Shown piece after piece: positions 52,151-63,480 of a stretch of DNA of 64,000 nucleotides. Numbering within the stretch: position 1 is the stretch's first letter; every line of letters begins with the position of its first letter. The stretch is from positions 496,001-560,000 of the forward strand of contig JAOTON010001574.1 of NCBI GenBank assembly GCA_034440635.1, written 5' to 3'. The DNA comes from Lepas anatifera (Eukaryota > Arthropoda > Thecostraca > Lepadidae). The position numbers and the translations under genes are program-made. The notes beneath the pieces are model-generated. The model had not been told where the DNA came from. It made no database searches and saw only the letters and a program-made list of their open reading frames with translations.

Positions 52151-52602
52151 GTAGGGGGCGCGGCTGGTGACGCCGCCTGTTGGAAACCAGGCGGGGGGAG
52201 GGAGGGTCCGCGCTGCGATGAAGGTGCGCCGACGTGGTGCTGACTCATAAATATACTTCCCAGTGAAGTTTTTGTTGCCAATTGTTTTCGGAATTTTGAA
52301 GAAAAAAACTTTACGCCCAAACGAGCCTTTTTGAACCATAAAAAAATCAATAGATTCGCTGCTTTATGCGAGTCTCATTTAAATTGTTATGCCATTTTTG
52401 TAACAGTTCTGTTTCTTGTAAGGCATATGCGACCTGGGGAACTTAAATGGGGAAGTAGGGCGTCATACGTGATCACGTATTAGCAGCATGACGGGATTAA
52501 AAAAAGAGCCCGACTGAAAAATGCTACAAAATACTCCTTTAGTTATGTGCAAGGCCTTATAACTTAATAAAGTTATGTCTGTATACTTTCAGAATCTAAA
52601 AG
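52151..52602. other. Presumed start of the last psq intron
   Basis: Begins GTAGGG. No further exon recognised from here to the window end; AT-rich. Confidence 0.5.
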
Positions 52603-52790
52603 GATCTGGCGCTGTCCGATAGATTTTCCATCAAAATGGCACCCCCTTGGGACCTTGATGCCCCCCCTCCCCCTGTCAAGTAATGTCACTCTTCACCGTC
52701 CTCCAGGATGTGGGTATCGATGCCCCAATGATAGGATCTGGTGTAGCCTGATAGGTTTCCGAACAAAATGGCATCCCCCTTGATTTCCCC
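52603..52790. repeat. Imperfect direct duplication, 131-bp spacing
   Basis: ggatctgg, then a (c/t)gatag block, then a caaaatggca(c/t)cccc block occurs at 52603 and again at 52734 with substitutions. No coding function. Confidence 0.7.
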
Positions 52791-55214
52791 CACCCAACCA
52801 TCTCGATCCCTCTTGGTCGAATCCCGAGTCCCGGCTGTAGCCTTTTATACGTGTACTTGCAGACTGTAAACAGTACCTCACGCTTATTTGTAAATAAAAG
52901 AAGAGCCCGGGATGCTTTCTTTAAAACCAAAGAGTAATGTGATCCTGTGAAACGTGATAAGTGAAATAATGGATTCAGAAACGCATGTACTGAAGAACAT
53001 ATGTTTTTCAGAATTTTCTGATTTTTCGTTTTTGTTTTTAAAAAAATGTTTTTCGGTTTTTCGGATAAAAAATCAGAAAAAAATGGAAGGTATGCTCCCA
53101 AACTTGGCCTTAGTTCACCCCCGCAGAAGGTTCGCTGTCGATTGTGACCAAATGTTATCTTAGCAGACTTGAACAAGATAGCTAACAGAGGCAGTGTATC
53201 TGCGTGGTTAAAGTGTATGTCCGTGATGCTGTCCCAAGTATTTGTAAGGGAATGCATGCGATACTATTTAATCAATTGCCGGCACGGCTCATAGTTAATC
53301 AAAATTGAACATAAAGTTTTTGAAGTACTGGAGAAGTAAATTCGCCCGAGATAAATGGTCCGGCAAGGAGTAAGAAAAGACAGGACATTGTACTCACAAA
53401 GCTTTCTTGCTCTCCCTATGGTCTGTGTTTTCATGTTCTTATCACGATTGCCATGTTTTATTGATAATCGTGGCTGAACTGGGGTTTAGGAGGCCCGCAA
53501 TTGTAATCAGCTTTAATGGGCTGAACTGTGCAGGAGCCGAGGCCTGTAGCGGAGAGCGTGCCCAGCCGGGCGGGTTTTTCGATTGTCTCGTGCTTGTGAT
53601 TATCTTCTCGAGGTAACAGAGCCCTGCTCTCGGGCGCCGTGCTCTCAGCCTCGTCTTTGAGGTTTCTGATAAGGGTGTGTGCATATTTGCGTGTCGCGAA
53701 ATCTGGTCTGCGATGTGAAAGCGGTGCCTGACGTGCCGGCTGGAGAGATATGTTGGAAGTGAACCGCATGTGCCGCGCCAATTATGTAAGCACGTCGCAT
53801 TGCGGCTGAATGATATTTCGGGTGAAATAATTGCCTCGATTTGTCACGTTGGTGCGTATCGATGTAGATGGGCAGGCCGTTGACATTGATTCTCAGCAGG
53901 AGAAAACCACTAAGCTCTTACTGTTCTGCTCCCCTCTAATATCGTGTTCTAAAACATCCGAATATTCAAGGATTATTTGTGAAATTAATTATTCGTATGT
54001 GTGTGGGGGGGAGAAACTGTTGCGCTTTTTGCTAACCCTTCCGGGCCCCAAAATGCTCGTCAGAGTATGTTGTGTTGTGTAGCTCCTTCTCCGAAATTTC
54101 TAACCACGAGATCCCCAAAGCCGGTTCCTTCTCTTTCCACGCCGCCTCTTTGCACTGGCGTGTGTTACAAATCTTAACCTGAACTCCACTATCATGACTT
54201 GAACTTCGTGACTTGAAGTAATAGTACATCCTTTCCTAAAGCTTAAGATTCTCCGTAAACCTCACTTCTTTTCTTCTTATCTATCGAGACCACCTTGGGG
54301 AGGATTTATTGCGGATGCTTCCTTTTCTGAGCCCAACAGTCCAGCATGGCTGGAACTGCTTACTGGGGGGGTGGATGGAGGAATCGCACCGTCATCTTTC
54401 GTCGCACATGGAAGTTTGTCTTACAAATGCGAGGTGTGTCTCTGATAATACATCCAACACAAGCGACATCCATGACGCTTCAGTATCTGGGCTAAGGGCA
54501 TCGAAAGTGGGGAATGCATACTCCAGTGTCATCAGAAAGTCATTGGATTTCAGCTAAATTCTGAGAAAAAGTTTAAGTTTCGTTGAGATAGAAGACAAAA
54601 TTTTTCAAAAGTCCAAAACCGGAGAGTTGTTGTTTTTAGAGGGGTTGTTTTCTTCTTCTTTAGCGAGGGATTACAGTTTCAGCCACAAGTTCTCCCCCTC
54701 CCACAGTGGGCGTTTGTGCAGTTCTAGCGCAAAAATATTCCTCCGGAAGACCAGGGTGGAGGTACAGCTCCTGTGATACCTTGGAACCAAACATTGTCAC
54801 TTAATCTCTGGTAAGGCATCCAAAGCTTTTAACTTCATTCATTTCTAGAAAACGGCATTGGCTACGCTGTGTGCGAGATGGCTGATCATTGGTCAATAGT
54901 CGTGCCATTCTCACTTAGGTGAAGCTTCTGCTTATATTTATTTTTCTCGAGCTAAGCGCGAGAATGAGAGAATGGTGTCAAAAACTCTTGTTGACTTCCT
55001 ACTTTTGGAGCTCAACGAAAATTGTATCCCGCGCTCCGTTCTGAAAGGTGGCCGAGCAACTGAGTAGCATTGATTGCAGGCACAACCCTCGGCAGAAGTA
55101 GCAGTGTGTCTCGGCGCGACAACTAAAACTTGGCATCATTTTTAAACGGCCATATATGCCTCGCACATAGTCGATGTGCTGTTTGCTGTCACGTGTCTGT
55201 CAGGTGTGTGGCAG
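52791..55214. other. No supported gene
   Basis: AT-rich, short ORFs only. Around 53005-53085 a tttttc/aaaaatcag-rich segment has partial self-complementarity. Nothing recognised. Confidence 0.4.
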
Positions 55215-55412
55215 GCAGGGGCTCCGCCACAGAATTTTAACAGGGGGAACGGACCCGGGCTGGTGCTGACCGGGGGAGGCGAATTTTGAGCATATTCGGT
55301 ACGTGACAGCATTTATGACGATGGACCCAAAAATTTGGGGGGGACGTGTCCCCCCTGGTTGGCCAACAGGGGGGACACGTCCCCGTCTTCCCCGTTTTCG
55401 GCGCCCATGATG
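55215..55412. mobile_element. Dispersed repeat family C, copy 1, with internal palindrome
   Basis: Begins gcaggggctccgccacagaa and ends ttttcggcgcccatg, matching in order the copy at 56394-56670 (gcaggggcgtcgccacggaa ... cattcgacgcccgtgg). The ends are imperfect inverted repeats. It has a gctgaccggggg...cgaattttgagc block in common and no coding capacity. The element contains the 45-bp palindrome at 55340-55384. Confidence 0.7.
55340..55384. repeat. 45-bp near-perfect palindrome
   Basis: ggggacgtgtcccccctg and its reverse complement caggggggacacgtcccc flank a short g/ttggccaa centre; only one unpaired G breaks the symmetry. It would form a hairpin of about 22 bp in single-stranded DNA or RNA. 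Each arm also contains a smaller ggggac-gt-gtcccc palindrome. Confidence 0.92.
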
Positions 55413-56393
55413 GCAGGGAGTGGCACCTGGACAGTATACGCTGCAGACCCAGTCTTGAAAGAACCATACTGGTATTTACACATGGAAGACTTGCCGTATT
55501 TCAACAGTAATCAATAGTCGTACAGAGCTCAATGGACCAACTTCCACCAGAACGAGATTTCCATGAAAGCTTATTTTTAAGAAAGAGTTGCCGTTGTTTG
55601 GCAACGAAATATATTTCCGTTTTTCTGGTTCGATGTTTATTACTGCAATTCAGAGAAGTATTGGCATTGTCATTAGCAGTATTGACGCACTATAGATATT
55701 ACAATTGCCGTGATGTGAATCTCCCTGTCCCTGTGGGGGACAGCGAGACACTCCCTGTGGGGGAGTGTTTGAACACCCCTTCGGGATTTTCCGGCGGCAC
55801 GAAAAAACGGCGGTGCGAAGCGCCGCCGAACATTGGCTAATACAATATTACCGTATAAAAATAATATCCGTATAACATTTACCTTAAATATTCACGTCCG
55901 TCTTCAAATTAGGTGACACTGACATGACATTTAAATTATATGTGTTATGTCATTGGTAATACAAGGCACGAAAATGGTGCTGGATCTCAGTTAGCTGCTA
56001 TCTTGAAATACAGGTATGAGTGTAAAGGCTTGTCACTGGAACAAATATCGACTGGTTTTCAATGTTTTTAGTCTATCGCCGCCTTTACGAATTATCTCAA
56101 ATGCAAGCACGTCAACCCCGTTGTGTCAACCTGTCAATCCCGTACAAATTTCCTATCACCTCGGGCAAAGATGGGTGCCTTTCAACGTCCTCCATCCATT
56201 TTACCCGGGATAATGGTAACCAAAAATGGTTGATCGTTGTGAAGGTCTTAATACTGTAAATTGTCCAAGTAGGGGGATGATTTTTCTCTTTTCTTCAGCA
56301 CACTGGAGGGATCTGTTAATTATTTTTTCATGTTTTGTGATTCGATTTTTTCGATCTTGTTCGATAACGCAAAACATCAAACTCCTGTTGGGA
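55413..56393. other. No supported gene
   Basis: Unique sequence; a 102-codon + ORF (55532-55840) shows no recognisable family. Short local repeat ctccctgt(c/g)...gtgggg at about 55722-55766. Confidence 0.4.
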
Positions 56394-56670
56394 GCAGGGG
56401 CGTCGCCACGGAATTTTGTGCTGGGGGGCGAAAACACTGGACTGACCAGGCGATGACCGGGGAAAGCAAATTTTCAGCCTATCGTCTGTCTGAAAACGCT
56501 GTCTGTCTGAAAGTTGCACTTCATCAACACATCTACTTAAGTTCACACTGCTAAAAGGAGCAAAGTGCGAAAAACACGGGTCAAGTCCCAAAAATCTCGG
56601 AACGATTTCACTCATGGCTCGCGAGCCGTGGGGAACACGTCCCCCGCTCCCCCCCATTCGACGCCCGTGG
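56394..56670. mobile_element. Dispersed repeat family C, copy 2
   Basis: A 277-bp element beginning gcaggggcgtcgccacgg and ending cgacgcccgtgg, inverted ends. It shares ctgacc...gcaaattttcagc and (a)acacgtcccccg with copy 1 but lacks the long palindrome. The 183-codon minus-strand ORF crossing it is not a recognisable protein. Confidence 0.72.
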
Positions 56671-57068
56671 TCAAAAGCGTTAGCGGAATGTAATCCGGGT
56701 CCGACCCCAAGCAACCTTGGCTCTACGGGGCAATGACGCGGGGACGGGAAGGGGCGGGAGGGCAGTCGCCCATCGGACTTCAAAGTTAGGGTGAACTCAC
56801 CCTCGCCTGGGGCAGCCGAAACAGCCGAGCCGTTTCCAGAGCAGCAATGTCCACATTTTGAAAATTTTTCTACTCTCACTAAAATTTCCCCGGCCAGCAG
56901 CAGTTCTCAATCAGCCAGAGGTCAAAACTTTTGGTCTCAGGTTCCACCTCGCCCTCGTTTTGGCCTTTGACTATGGTCTTAACGGACCTGGTAATACCCC
57001 GTTATGGAAAGTGTAAAATACAACTGCCTGCACTCGCCTCACAACTTCCCACCCTCACCCACCCAAGA
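56671..57068. other. No supported gene
   Basis: Unique sequence, GC-rich around 56700-56830. Nothing recognised. Confidence 0.4.
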
Positions 57069-57738
57069 TTAAGGGGAATGTTCCACTTTTATGGAGTTTT
57101 GAACTGTGAGAGCAGCTTTGTAGAGCGTGTCAAAAAGCCACTATTGGTATATTTGATTTCACCCACGGCTCTGCATTAAATTCACGACAATTTAAAAATC
57201 AAAATAAAGGGCACAAAGGCCCTAATTGCCCCAATGGGGGGAATCTCTAAGGCCAATGCGGAAATATAAATGTCCCATGAATGAATCCCTTTACATCTAG
57301 TCGCGATTATTTGATTTGTTTGAATCCCACGCTCCTTCCGCTTATTGAGAATGTCATGCTGTCGAGTGAGACATCCTTACTCTATGCTTGCTCTACTTTC
57401 TGATTTACCGGCTTAGCATGTTGGTAAACTCTTAAAAGATAAAACAAAGAAAGGACTGTAATCAATTTGTGTTCGTCCCTTTCCCTCAGTTTTGGGTTTT
57501 GAATGACTAATTATAATTCAAAATGGAATATCGATGATAACTCCAGGTTGAAGCAAGTCTATGATCAAGGTTATTACTTGGAAATGCCGAAAACATTATA
57601 TTTTGATGACATAAATTGTAAGGAAAAGGTAACGGTTTATGTTGCGAATCATCCAGGTGGAAGCAAGATGTGATTCCCAGTCTTATTTTGTTCATAAACA
57701 GTCATTATAATTTCGACAGGTTTGACCATTCCCTTTAA
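57069..57738. mobile_element. TTAA-element family T, 670-bp copy
   Basis: Left end TTAAGGGGAATGTTCCAC and right end TTGACCATTCCCTTTAA, both bounded by TTAA. The inverted repeat is clear over the outer 12-13 bases and decayed inside. The left interior (tttgaactgtgagagc) matches the copy at 49158. It is longer than that copy, with no transposase ORF visible. Confidence 0.8.
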
Positions 57739-58965
57739 ATACGGATTTCTAAAACACAATATTGGACCATAGATAGGTTGAACAAAACCGGTAGGTATGA
57801 ATCATACGATGTCAGTGTCGTTCTATAAATCCAAACGAAGAAAAGTGTCCTGCAAAATCTCTTGAAGTTCAAGCTCCTGCGACTTTTACTTTCCTCATAC
57901 CTTAAAAAGCCAAGCGTTAACCGCCGTTAATATGATGTATCACGCGACTGCAGAAAATCCTCATGCGACGCGAGCGGAAAATGTCTACACCTGATCTCTC
58001 TCTCCCGTCCAAAGCCCATTGGACCTGCCGTCAACCATGTTGCCACTCCCCATTCCTGGGCCACCACACGGCGCGCCAGTGCCAGTGGTCTCGTGATGTC
58101 ACTTGGCAAGATGCCGTGGCTCGGTCATTCACCCCGGCTAGGAGGCTGATATTCGCGCGGCATCCCGTCTTACCGGGCCGCTTAGTTAGCCTTGCTGCTC
58201 CACTGCAAGGTCAACCCCCCTCCCCAGCTCTCTCCCTCTCCCCTGCTCTGCCGCTCTCTCCTCGCAGCGGGGGTCGCTGCACCCGAAGGTCATGTGACCG
58301 CGTGGACAGTTGCTCCACGGGGAGCGGGGAAGATGTATTCGTTACCATGCTCATTGTCGACGTGTCGACCTGGTGCATTTTGATACGCCTTGTTTGCATG
58401 GACGAAAATATGGCGGCAGTGACGCGGGGAGGGTTGGACCAGCGGATGGACCCTGTTAGTATTTCGTGCCTTTATTCGCGCGAGTCCGGAGCGGTCCGAG
58501 GTCACTATTCCACGCACGGTGGGTTTTTATTGCTTCCCGTATGGGAGTATAACGCGGTGAAAATATCGCGCTGCCAGATCGATGGTTCCGCGGTGTATTT
58601 TGGGCCCACTTACGACGTGTTGGCCCTACAACCGCTGACGAGGCCGCTGCTGGCGTAAATGTGAGCTCTTGGAAGCGACTGGTATCAGGCGTGGTATGTT
58701 GTGCCACGGGGCTTGTAGAAAGCTGGTTTACTCTGGCAAAGCTACTGCCTGCATAGCTAGAACATGAAGGCACAGTGGGGTAAGGCTAGAAAAGCTGCTT
58801 AAAGTGTAGGTAGGTTGCCGGATACGCATTATGGTTTGAGAATCTGTGTGTTGCGGTGAGAGTTGGTTCGCCCGTTGTCGCCACGAAACGATACGTTCCT
58901 GATGGCGTGTAGAATGTCGCGGTCAGATACCGCTCGGACCATATGTGGAGTTTTTGGCTTGTGCA
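57739..58965 (+). other. No supported gene; one 231-codon ORF
   Basis: A + strand ORF at 57963-58658 encodes 231 residues with no repeat, domain or membrane segment I can identify. A pyrimidine-rich run ending ctcctcgcag (58266) looks like a splice acceptor and would accept the phase of the last psq donor, but the downstream frame does not resemble psq repeats. It may be chance in a GC-rich region. Confidence 0.25.
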
Positions 58966-61060
58966 TTTCATTTCATTTGATTTATTCGTCATATTGCCCA
59001 CGGAACAAGGCCCATTTACAGGCAAAGTCGCATAAAAATCGGAGGTCAAAATAGGCTAAGAAAGTGTTACACACATAAGATCAACATAAGGCAGAAGTTA
59101 AAACTTCCGTAAAAATTAAGAGGTAAAAGTATGTCAAGACATTTAAAGATAAAACACGTCAAGCTAAAACGTTTCGCTAAAAATTAAAGATATAAGACCT
59201 AAAAACTAAAACTGGTAAAAGAACACAAGACTAAAGCCGACAGGTGCAATCTTAACTATAATGTGGCTGTATATGTGATGACCTCTGCTCGAAATGAGCT
59301 GAAGGTGTCATGAAATATGTCTGCTTGTCGTCAGATGTTCAGGAATGTGTTCATGACTCTGAGCAATCCAACAAACAAACCTTCCTTCACGGTATTCACT
59401 CTTGCGTATGGCACATTAAACAACGCTAATTGCCTCGTTACTCTCACGGACACATACAGTGAGAAACGTGCTAAAAAGATGAGTCGATTCTACATTTAAG
59501 AACATTGCGCATGAACATCAAATCATGCTGACTTCTTCGCGATGACAATGCCATGACCTTAAAATTATTCATGATGTCTCTATACAATAATGATCAGATT
59601 GGTTCCGACATTTTGCGTTCAACCATAGAAGAAATTTGTGTTGCACACTGTCGACTCTAGTCAAGTGAACAGCAGCTGCTCCGCCCCAAATAACACTATA
59701 ATACTCGAGGATCGAACGAACGTGTGCATATTAAGATACGAGAACAGCTGATAGGTTGAGATTTCCTCCTTCACCGGATTTTTGGAATGATCTTATTAAA
59801 AAACCAAGACTGCTGTTGGCATTTTTCACCATATTTTTAATTTGAGGACCAAACGTGAGTTTTGTGTCTAAAATAACGCCCAAATCCCGGATATTTCTTA
59901 CACGTTCCAACTCTATGTTTTCGACAGAATACGTTGCGAGAACCGGTTTTGTTTTCAACGTCATGCAGAAGTGTTTGCACTTGTCCGGGTTTAGATTCAA
60001 TCACCAAAGTTTAGACCATCGGCACACTCGATCAATATCGCGCTGAAGCAAGGCTGCAGCAGTCTCGCACTTGACCTGACGATAGATTTTCAAGTCGTCA
60101 GCGAACATGAGACAATGGGAGGAGGAAACCTCAGCCGGAAGATCATTTACGCACATCGCGAATAAGAGAGGCGACAGCAATCCACCTTCCGGTGTGCCCG
60201 ATATAACCCGGCTCCACCCCGAGCACTTTCCGTTGACAATAACTCGCTGCTGTCTTTTCTGTAAATAAGATGAGAACCAATTTAATGCTTTTGTAAGAAT
60301 TTTTTAGTTTGTGTACTAAAAGGGAATGGTTTACGCTCTGAAAGCGGCCGTGTAGTCTGTGTATATACAATATGTTTGGTAGCCAAGCGAGTTAGAGTCC
60401 CAGGCCGCGCCCAAAAGTGTGGCCATGTTAGATGCGGAAGATCTTCCAGAAACAAATCCATGTTGAGTCGGCGATAAAATGGGTTGTACATGCCCCAACA
60501 AGCACACAGGCTACGCGCTCTAAAACCTTTCCAAACAATGCAGTTAAAGATACGGATCTATAATTTTTGGGGTCTTTAGGACATCCCTTCTTAAAAATTG
60601 GCACTACATTCGCCTGCTTCCACTTCTTCGGGAAGATTCCCTAGGCCAGTGACAGAGAACAAATTTGAGCGAGCGGCACGGCAAGAGGATCACGACACTC
60701 GTATATGATCCGTGCACTGATTCCGTCCGGACCGCATGCTTTGTGGACTGAAACTGTGTCTAATATTGCCCTCACCCTATTCACGTCACACTCGATATAA
60801 TCCAACAGTGGCCATCTATTCCCTGTCGTCTGTTACGTCTTCATGACCATTGCGAAGCACAGCTAATCCCTTTTTTCCACCTTTAAGACATTTAAAAAAT
60901 GACCAAAAACGTTTTGAGTCAGTCTTGAAATCATCGTTGTGACTAATGAGATAATATTTATACTTGGAGCTCGACAGATTCTTAAAGCAGATAGGCAGAT
61001 TAAAAGTAGCTAGACAGATTCTTGCAGTTTGTCGATAAGCTGAACCGAAAGCTTAAAGCC
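58966..61060 (-). pseudogene. Degenerate LINE (non-LTR retrotransposon) with reverse transcriptase
   Basis: Reading the minus strand from about 61000: KRFWSFFKCLKGG (linker), a KACGPDGI stretch, GIFPKKWKQANVVPIFKKG, then NYRSVSLTALFGKVLERV; later SGTPEGGLLSPLLF, and CLMFADDLKIYRQ with the catalytic F-A-D-D; then LNLNPDKC, a RDLGVILDTKLTF block and RSILEYYSVIWG. These are the ordered RT motifs of CR1/jockey-group LINEs. Frameshifts and in-frame stops (for example TGA between LW and LNLNP) make it inactive. The 3' end falls near 58966, with a (atgaa)n-like tail in the minus orientation. Endonuclease and ORF1 are missing. Confidence 0.9.
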
Positions 61061-61149
61061 TTTACCACGCAGAGCTCTATTTGAAGAAACAATGCGTCCA
61101 GCGCCCGTGAGATGGTGAGTGGTGCAATGTTGAGTGCGTCTCGACCAGC

Positions 61150-63325
61150 GTGTGCTGCTGCAGACTAGTAGGGTATACAGCGGCTGCTGCAGACTTGTAG
61201 AGTATACAGCGGCTGCTGCAGACTTGTAGGGTATACAGCGGCTGCTGCAGACTTTTAGGGTATACAGCGGCTGCAGACTTGTAGGGTATACAGCGGCGGC
61301 TGCAGACTTGTAGGGTATACAGCGGCAGCTGCAGACTTGTAGGGTATACAGCGACTGCTGCAGACTTGTATGGTATACAGTGGCGACTGCAGACTTGTAG
61401 GGTATACAGCGGCTGCTGCAGACTTGTAGGGTATACAGCGGCTGCTGCAGACTTGTAGGGTATACAGCGGTGGCTACAGACTTGTAGAGTATACAGCGGC
61501 TGCTGCAGACTTGTAGGGTATACAGCGGCTGCTGCAGACTTGTAGGGTATACAGCGGCTGCTGCAGACTTTAGGGTATACAGCGGCTGCTGCAGACTTTA
61601 GGGTATACAGCGGCTGCTGCAGACTTGTAGGGTATACAGCGGCGGCTGCAGACTTTAGGGTATACAGCGGCTGCAGACTTGTAGGGTATACAGTGGCTGC
61701 TGCAGACTTGTAGGGTATACAGCGGCGGCTGCAGACTTGTAGGGTATACAGTGGCTGCTGCAGACTTGTAGGGCATACAGCGGCGGCTGCAGACTTGTAG
61801 GGTATACAGCGGCTGCTGCAGACTTGTAGGGTATACAGCGGCTGCTGCAGACTTGTAGGGTATACAGCGGCTGCTGCAGACTTGTAGGGTATACAGCGGC
61901 GGCTACAGACTTGTAGAGTATACAGCGGCTGCTGCAGACTAGTAGGGTATACAGCGGCGGCTGCAGACTAGTAGGGTATACAGTGGCTGCTGCAGACTTG
62001 TAGGGCATACAGCGGCTGCTGCAGACTTGTAGGGTATACAGCGGCGGCTGCAGACTTGTAGGGTATACAGTGGCTGCTGCAGACTTGTAGGGCATACAGC
62101 GGCTGCTGCAGACTTGTAGAGTATACAGCGGCTGCTGCAGACTTGTAGGGTATACAGCGGCTGCTGCAGACTTTTAGGGTATACAGCGGCTGCTGCAGAC
62201 TTGTAGGGTATACAGCGGCGGCTGCAGACTTGTAGGGTATACAGCGGCAGCTGCAGACTTGTAGGTGGTATACAGCGGCTGCTGCAGACTTGTAGGGTAT
62301 ACAGTGGCGACTGCAGACTTGTAGGGTATACAGCGGCTGCTGCAGACTTGTAGGGTATACAGCGGCTGCTGCAGACTTGTAGGGTATACAGCGGCGGCTG
62401 CAGACTTGTAGGGTATACAGCGGCTGCTGCAGACTTGTAGGGTATACAGCGGCTGCTGCAGACTTGTAGGGTATACAGCGGCTGCTGCAGACTTGTAGGG
62501 TATACAGCGGCTGCTGCAGACTTTAGGGTATACAGCGGCTGCTGCAGACTTGTAGGGTATACAGCGGCTGCTGCAGACTTGTAGGGTATACAGCGGCGGC
62601 TGCAGACTTGTAGGGTATACAGCGGCGGCTGCAGACTTGTAGGGTATACAGTGGCTGCTGCAGACTTGTAGGGTATACAGCGGCGGCTGCAGACTTGTAG
62701 GGTATACAGTGGCTGCTGCAGACTTGTAGGGCATACAGCGGCGGCTGCAGACTTGTAGGGTATACAGCGGCTGCTGCAGACTTGTAGGGTATACAGCGGC
62801 TGCTGCAGACTTGTAGGGTATACAGCGGCGGCTACAGACTTGTAGAGTATACAGCGGCTGCTGCAGACTAGTAGGGTATACAGCGGCGGCTGCAGACTTG
62901 TAGGGTATACAGTGGCTGCTGCAGACTTGTAGGGCATACAGCGGCTGCTGCAGACTTGTAGGGTATACAGCGGCGGCAGCAGACTTGTAGGGTATACAGC
63001 GGCTGCTGCAGACTTGTAGGGTATACAGCGGCTGCTGCAGACTTGTAGCGTATACAGTGGCGACTGCAGACTTGTAGGGTATACAGCGGCGGCTGCAGAC
63101 TTGTAGGGTATACAGGCGGCTGCAGACTTGTAGGGTATACGGCGGCGGCAGCAGACTTGTAGGGTATACAGCGGCGGCTGCAGACTTGTAGGGTATACAG
63201 CGGCGGCTGCAGACTTGTAGCGTATACAGTGGCGACTGCAGACTTGTAGGGTATACAGCGGCGGCAGCAGACTTGTAGGGTATACAGCGGCGGCTGCAGA
63301 CTTGTAGGGTATACAGCGGCGGCTG
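61150..63325. repeat. Minisatellite array, 29-bp unit (26-32), about 75 copies
   Basis: A 2.2-kb array with unit order gctgcagacttgtagg, gtatacagcgg and optional ctg insertions (26, 29 or 32 bp). Variants are tagcg/tagag for tagggt, gcatac for gtatac, actagtag, and cggcgg for cggctg. On the minus strand units lack stops, so all frames run open (up to 332 codons) as a Tyr/Leu/Ala/Cys-rich 29-residue cycle; I treat these as artefacts. The array lies between two minus-strand LINE remnants. An internal segment of about 0.93 kb appears duplicated. Confidence 0.96.
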
Positions 63326-63480
63326 TATGACTTTGAAGCCTTACCTTGAAACGGCAGTGGACTGGAAACAATTGCTTCTCCCTACTTTAAAGCTTTTGGT
63401 GCAAACAGATTTCACAGTGAAGTGAATGTTGCTGGGAGTAAACAGAGGCGGATGGCGCTCCATTTCAGGCTGCTTCTCAC
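63326..63480. other. Spacer between minisatellite and LINE tail
   Basis: Short unique sequence; no feature seen. Confidence 0.5.

Noticed and set aside
56328..56879. 183-codon minus-strand ORF
   Set aside because: Crosses the ends of a dispersed repeat element and has no recognisable domain.
58220..58300. Splice-acceptor-like ctcctcgcag at 58266 as the next psq exon
   Set aside because: Phase fits, but the translation (GGRCTRRSCDRVDS) does not resemble a psq repeat and the pyrimidine run is part of a CT-rich stretch.
61150..63325. CRISPR array
   Set aside because: The repeats are directly adjacent with no unique spacers, in a eukaryotic context.
61939..63371. Minus-strand Tyr/Leu/Ala/Cys-rich ORFs (332, 186, 167 codons)
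   Set aside because: Products of the 29-bp minisatellite, present in several frames.
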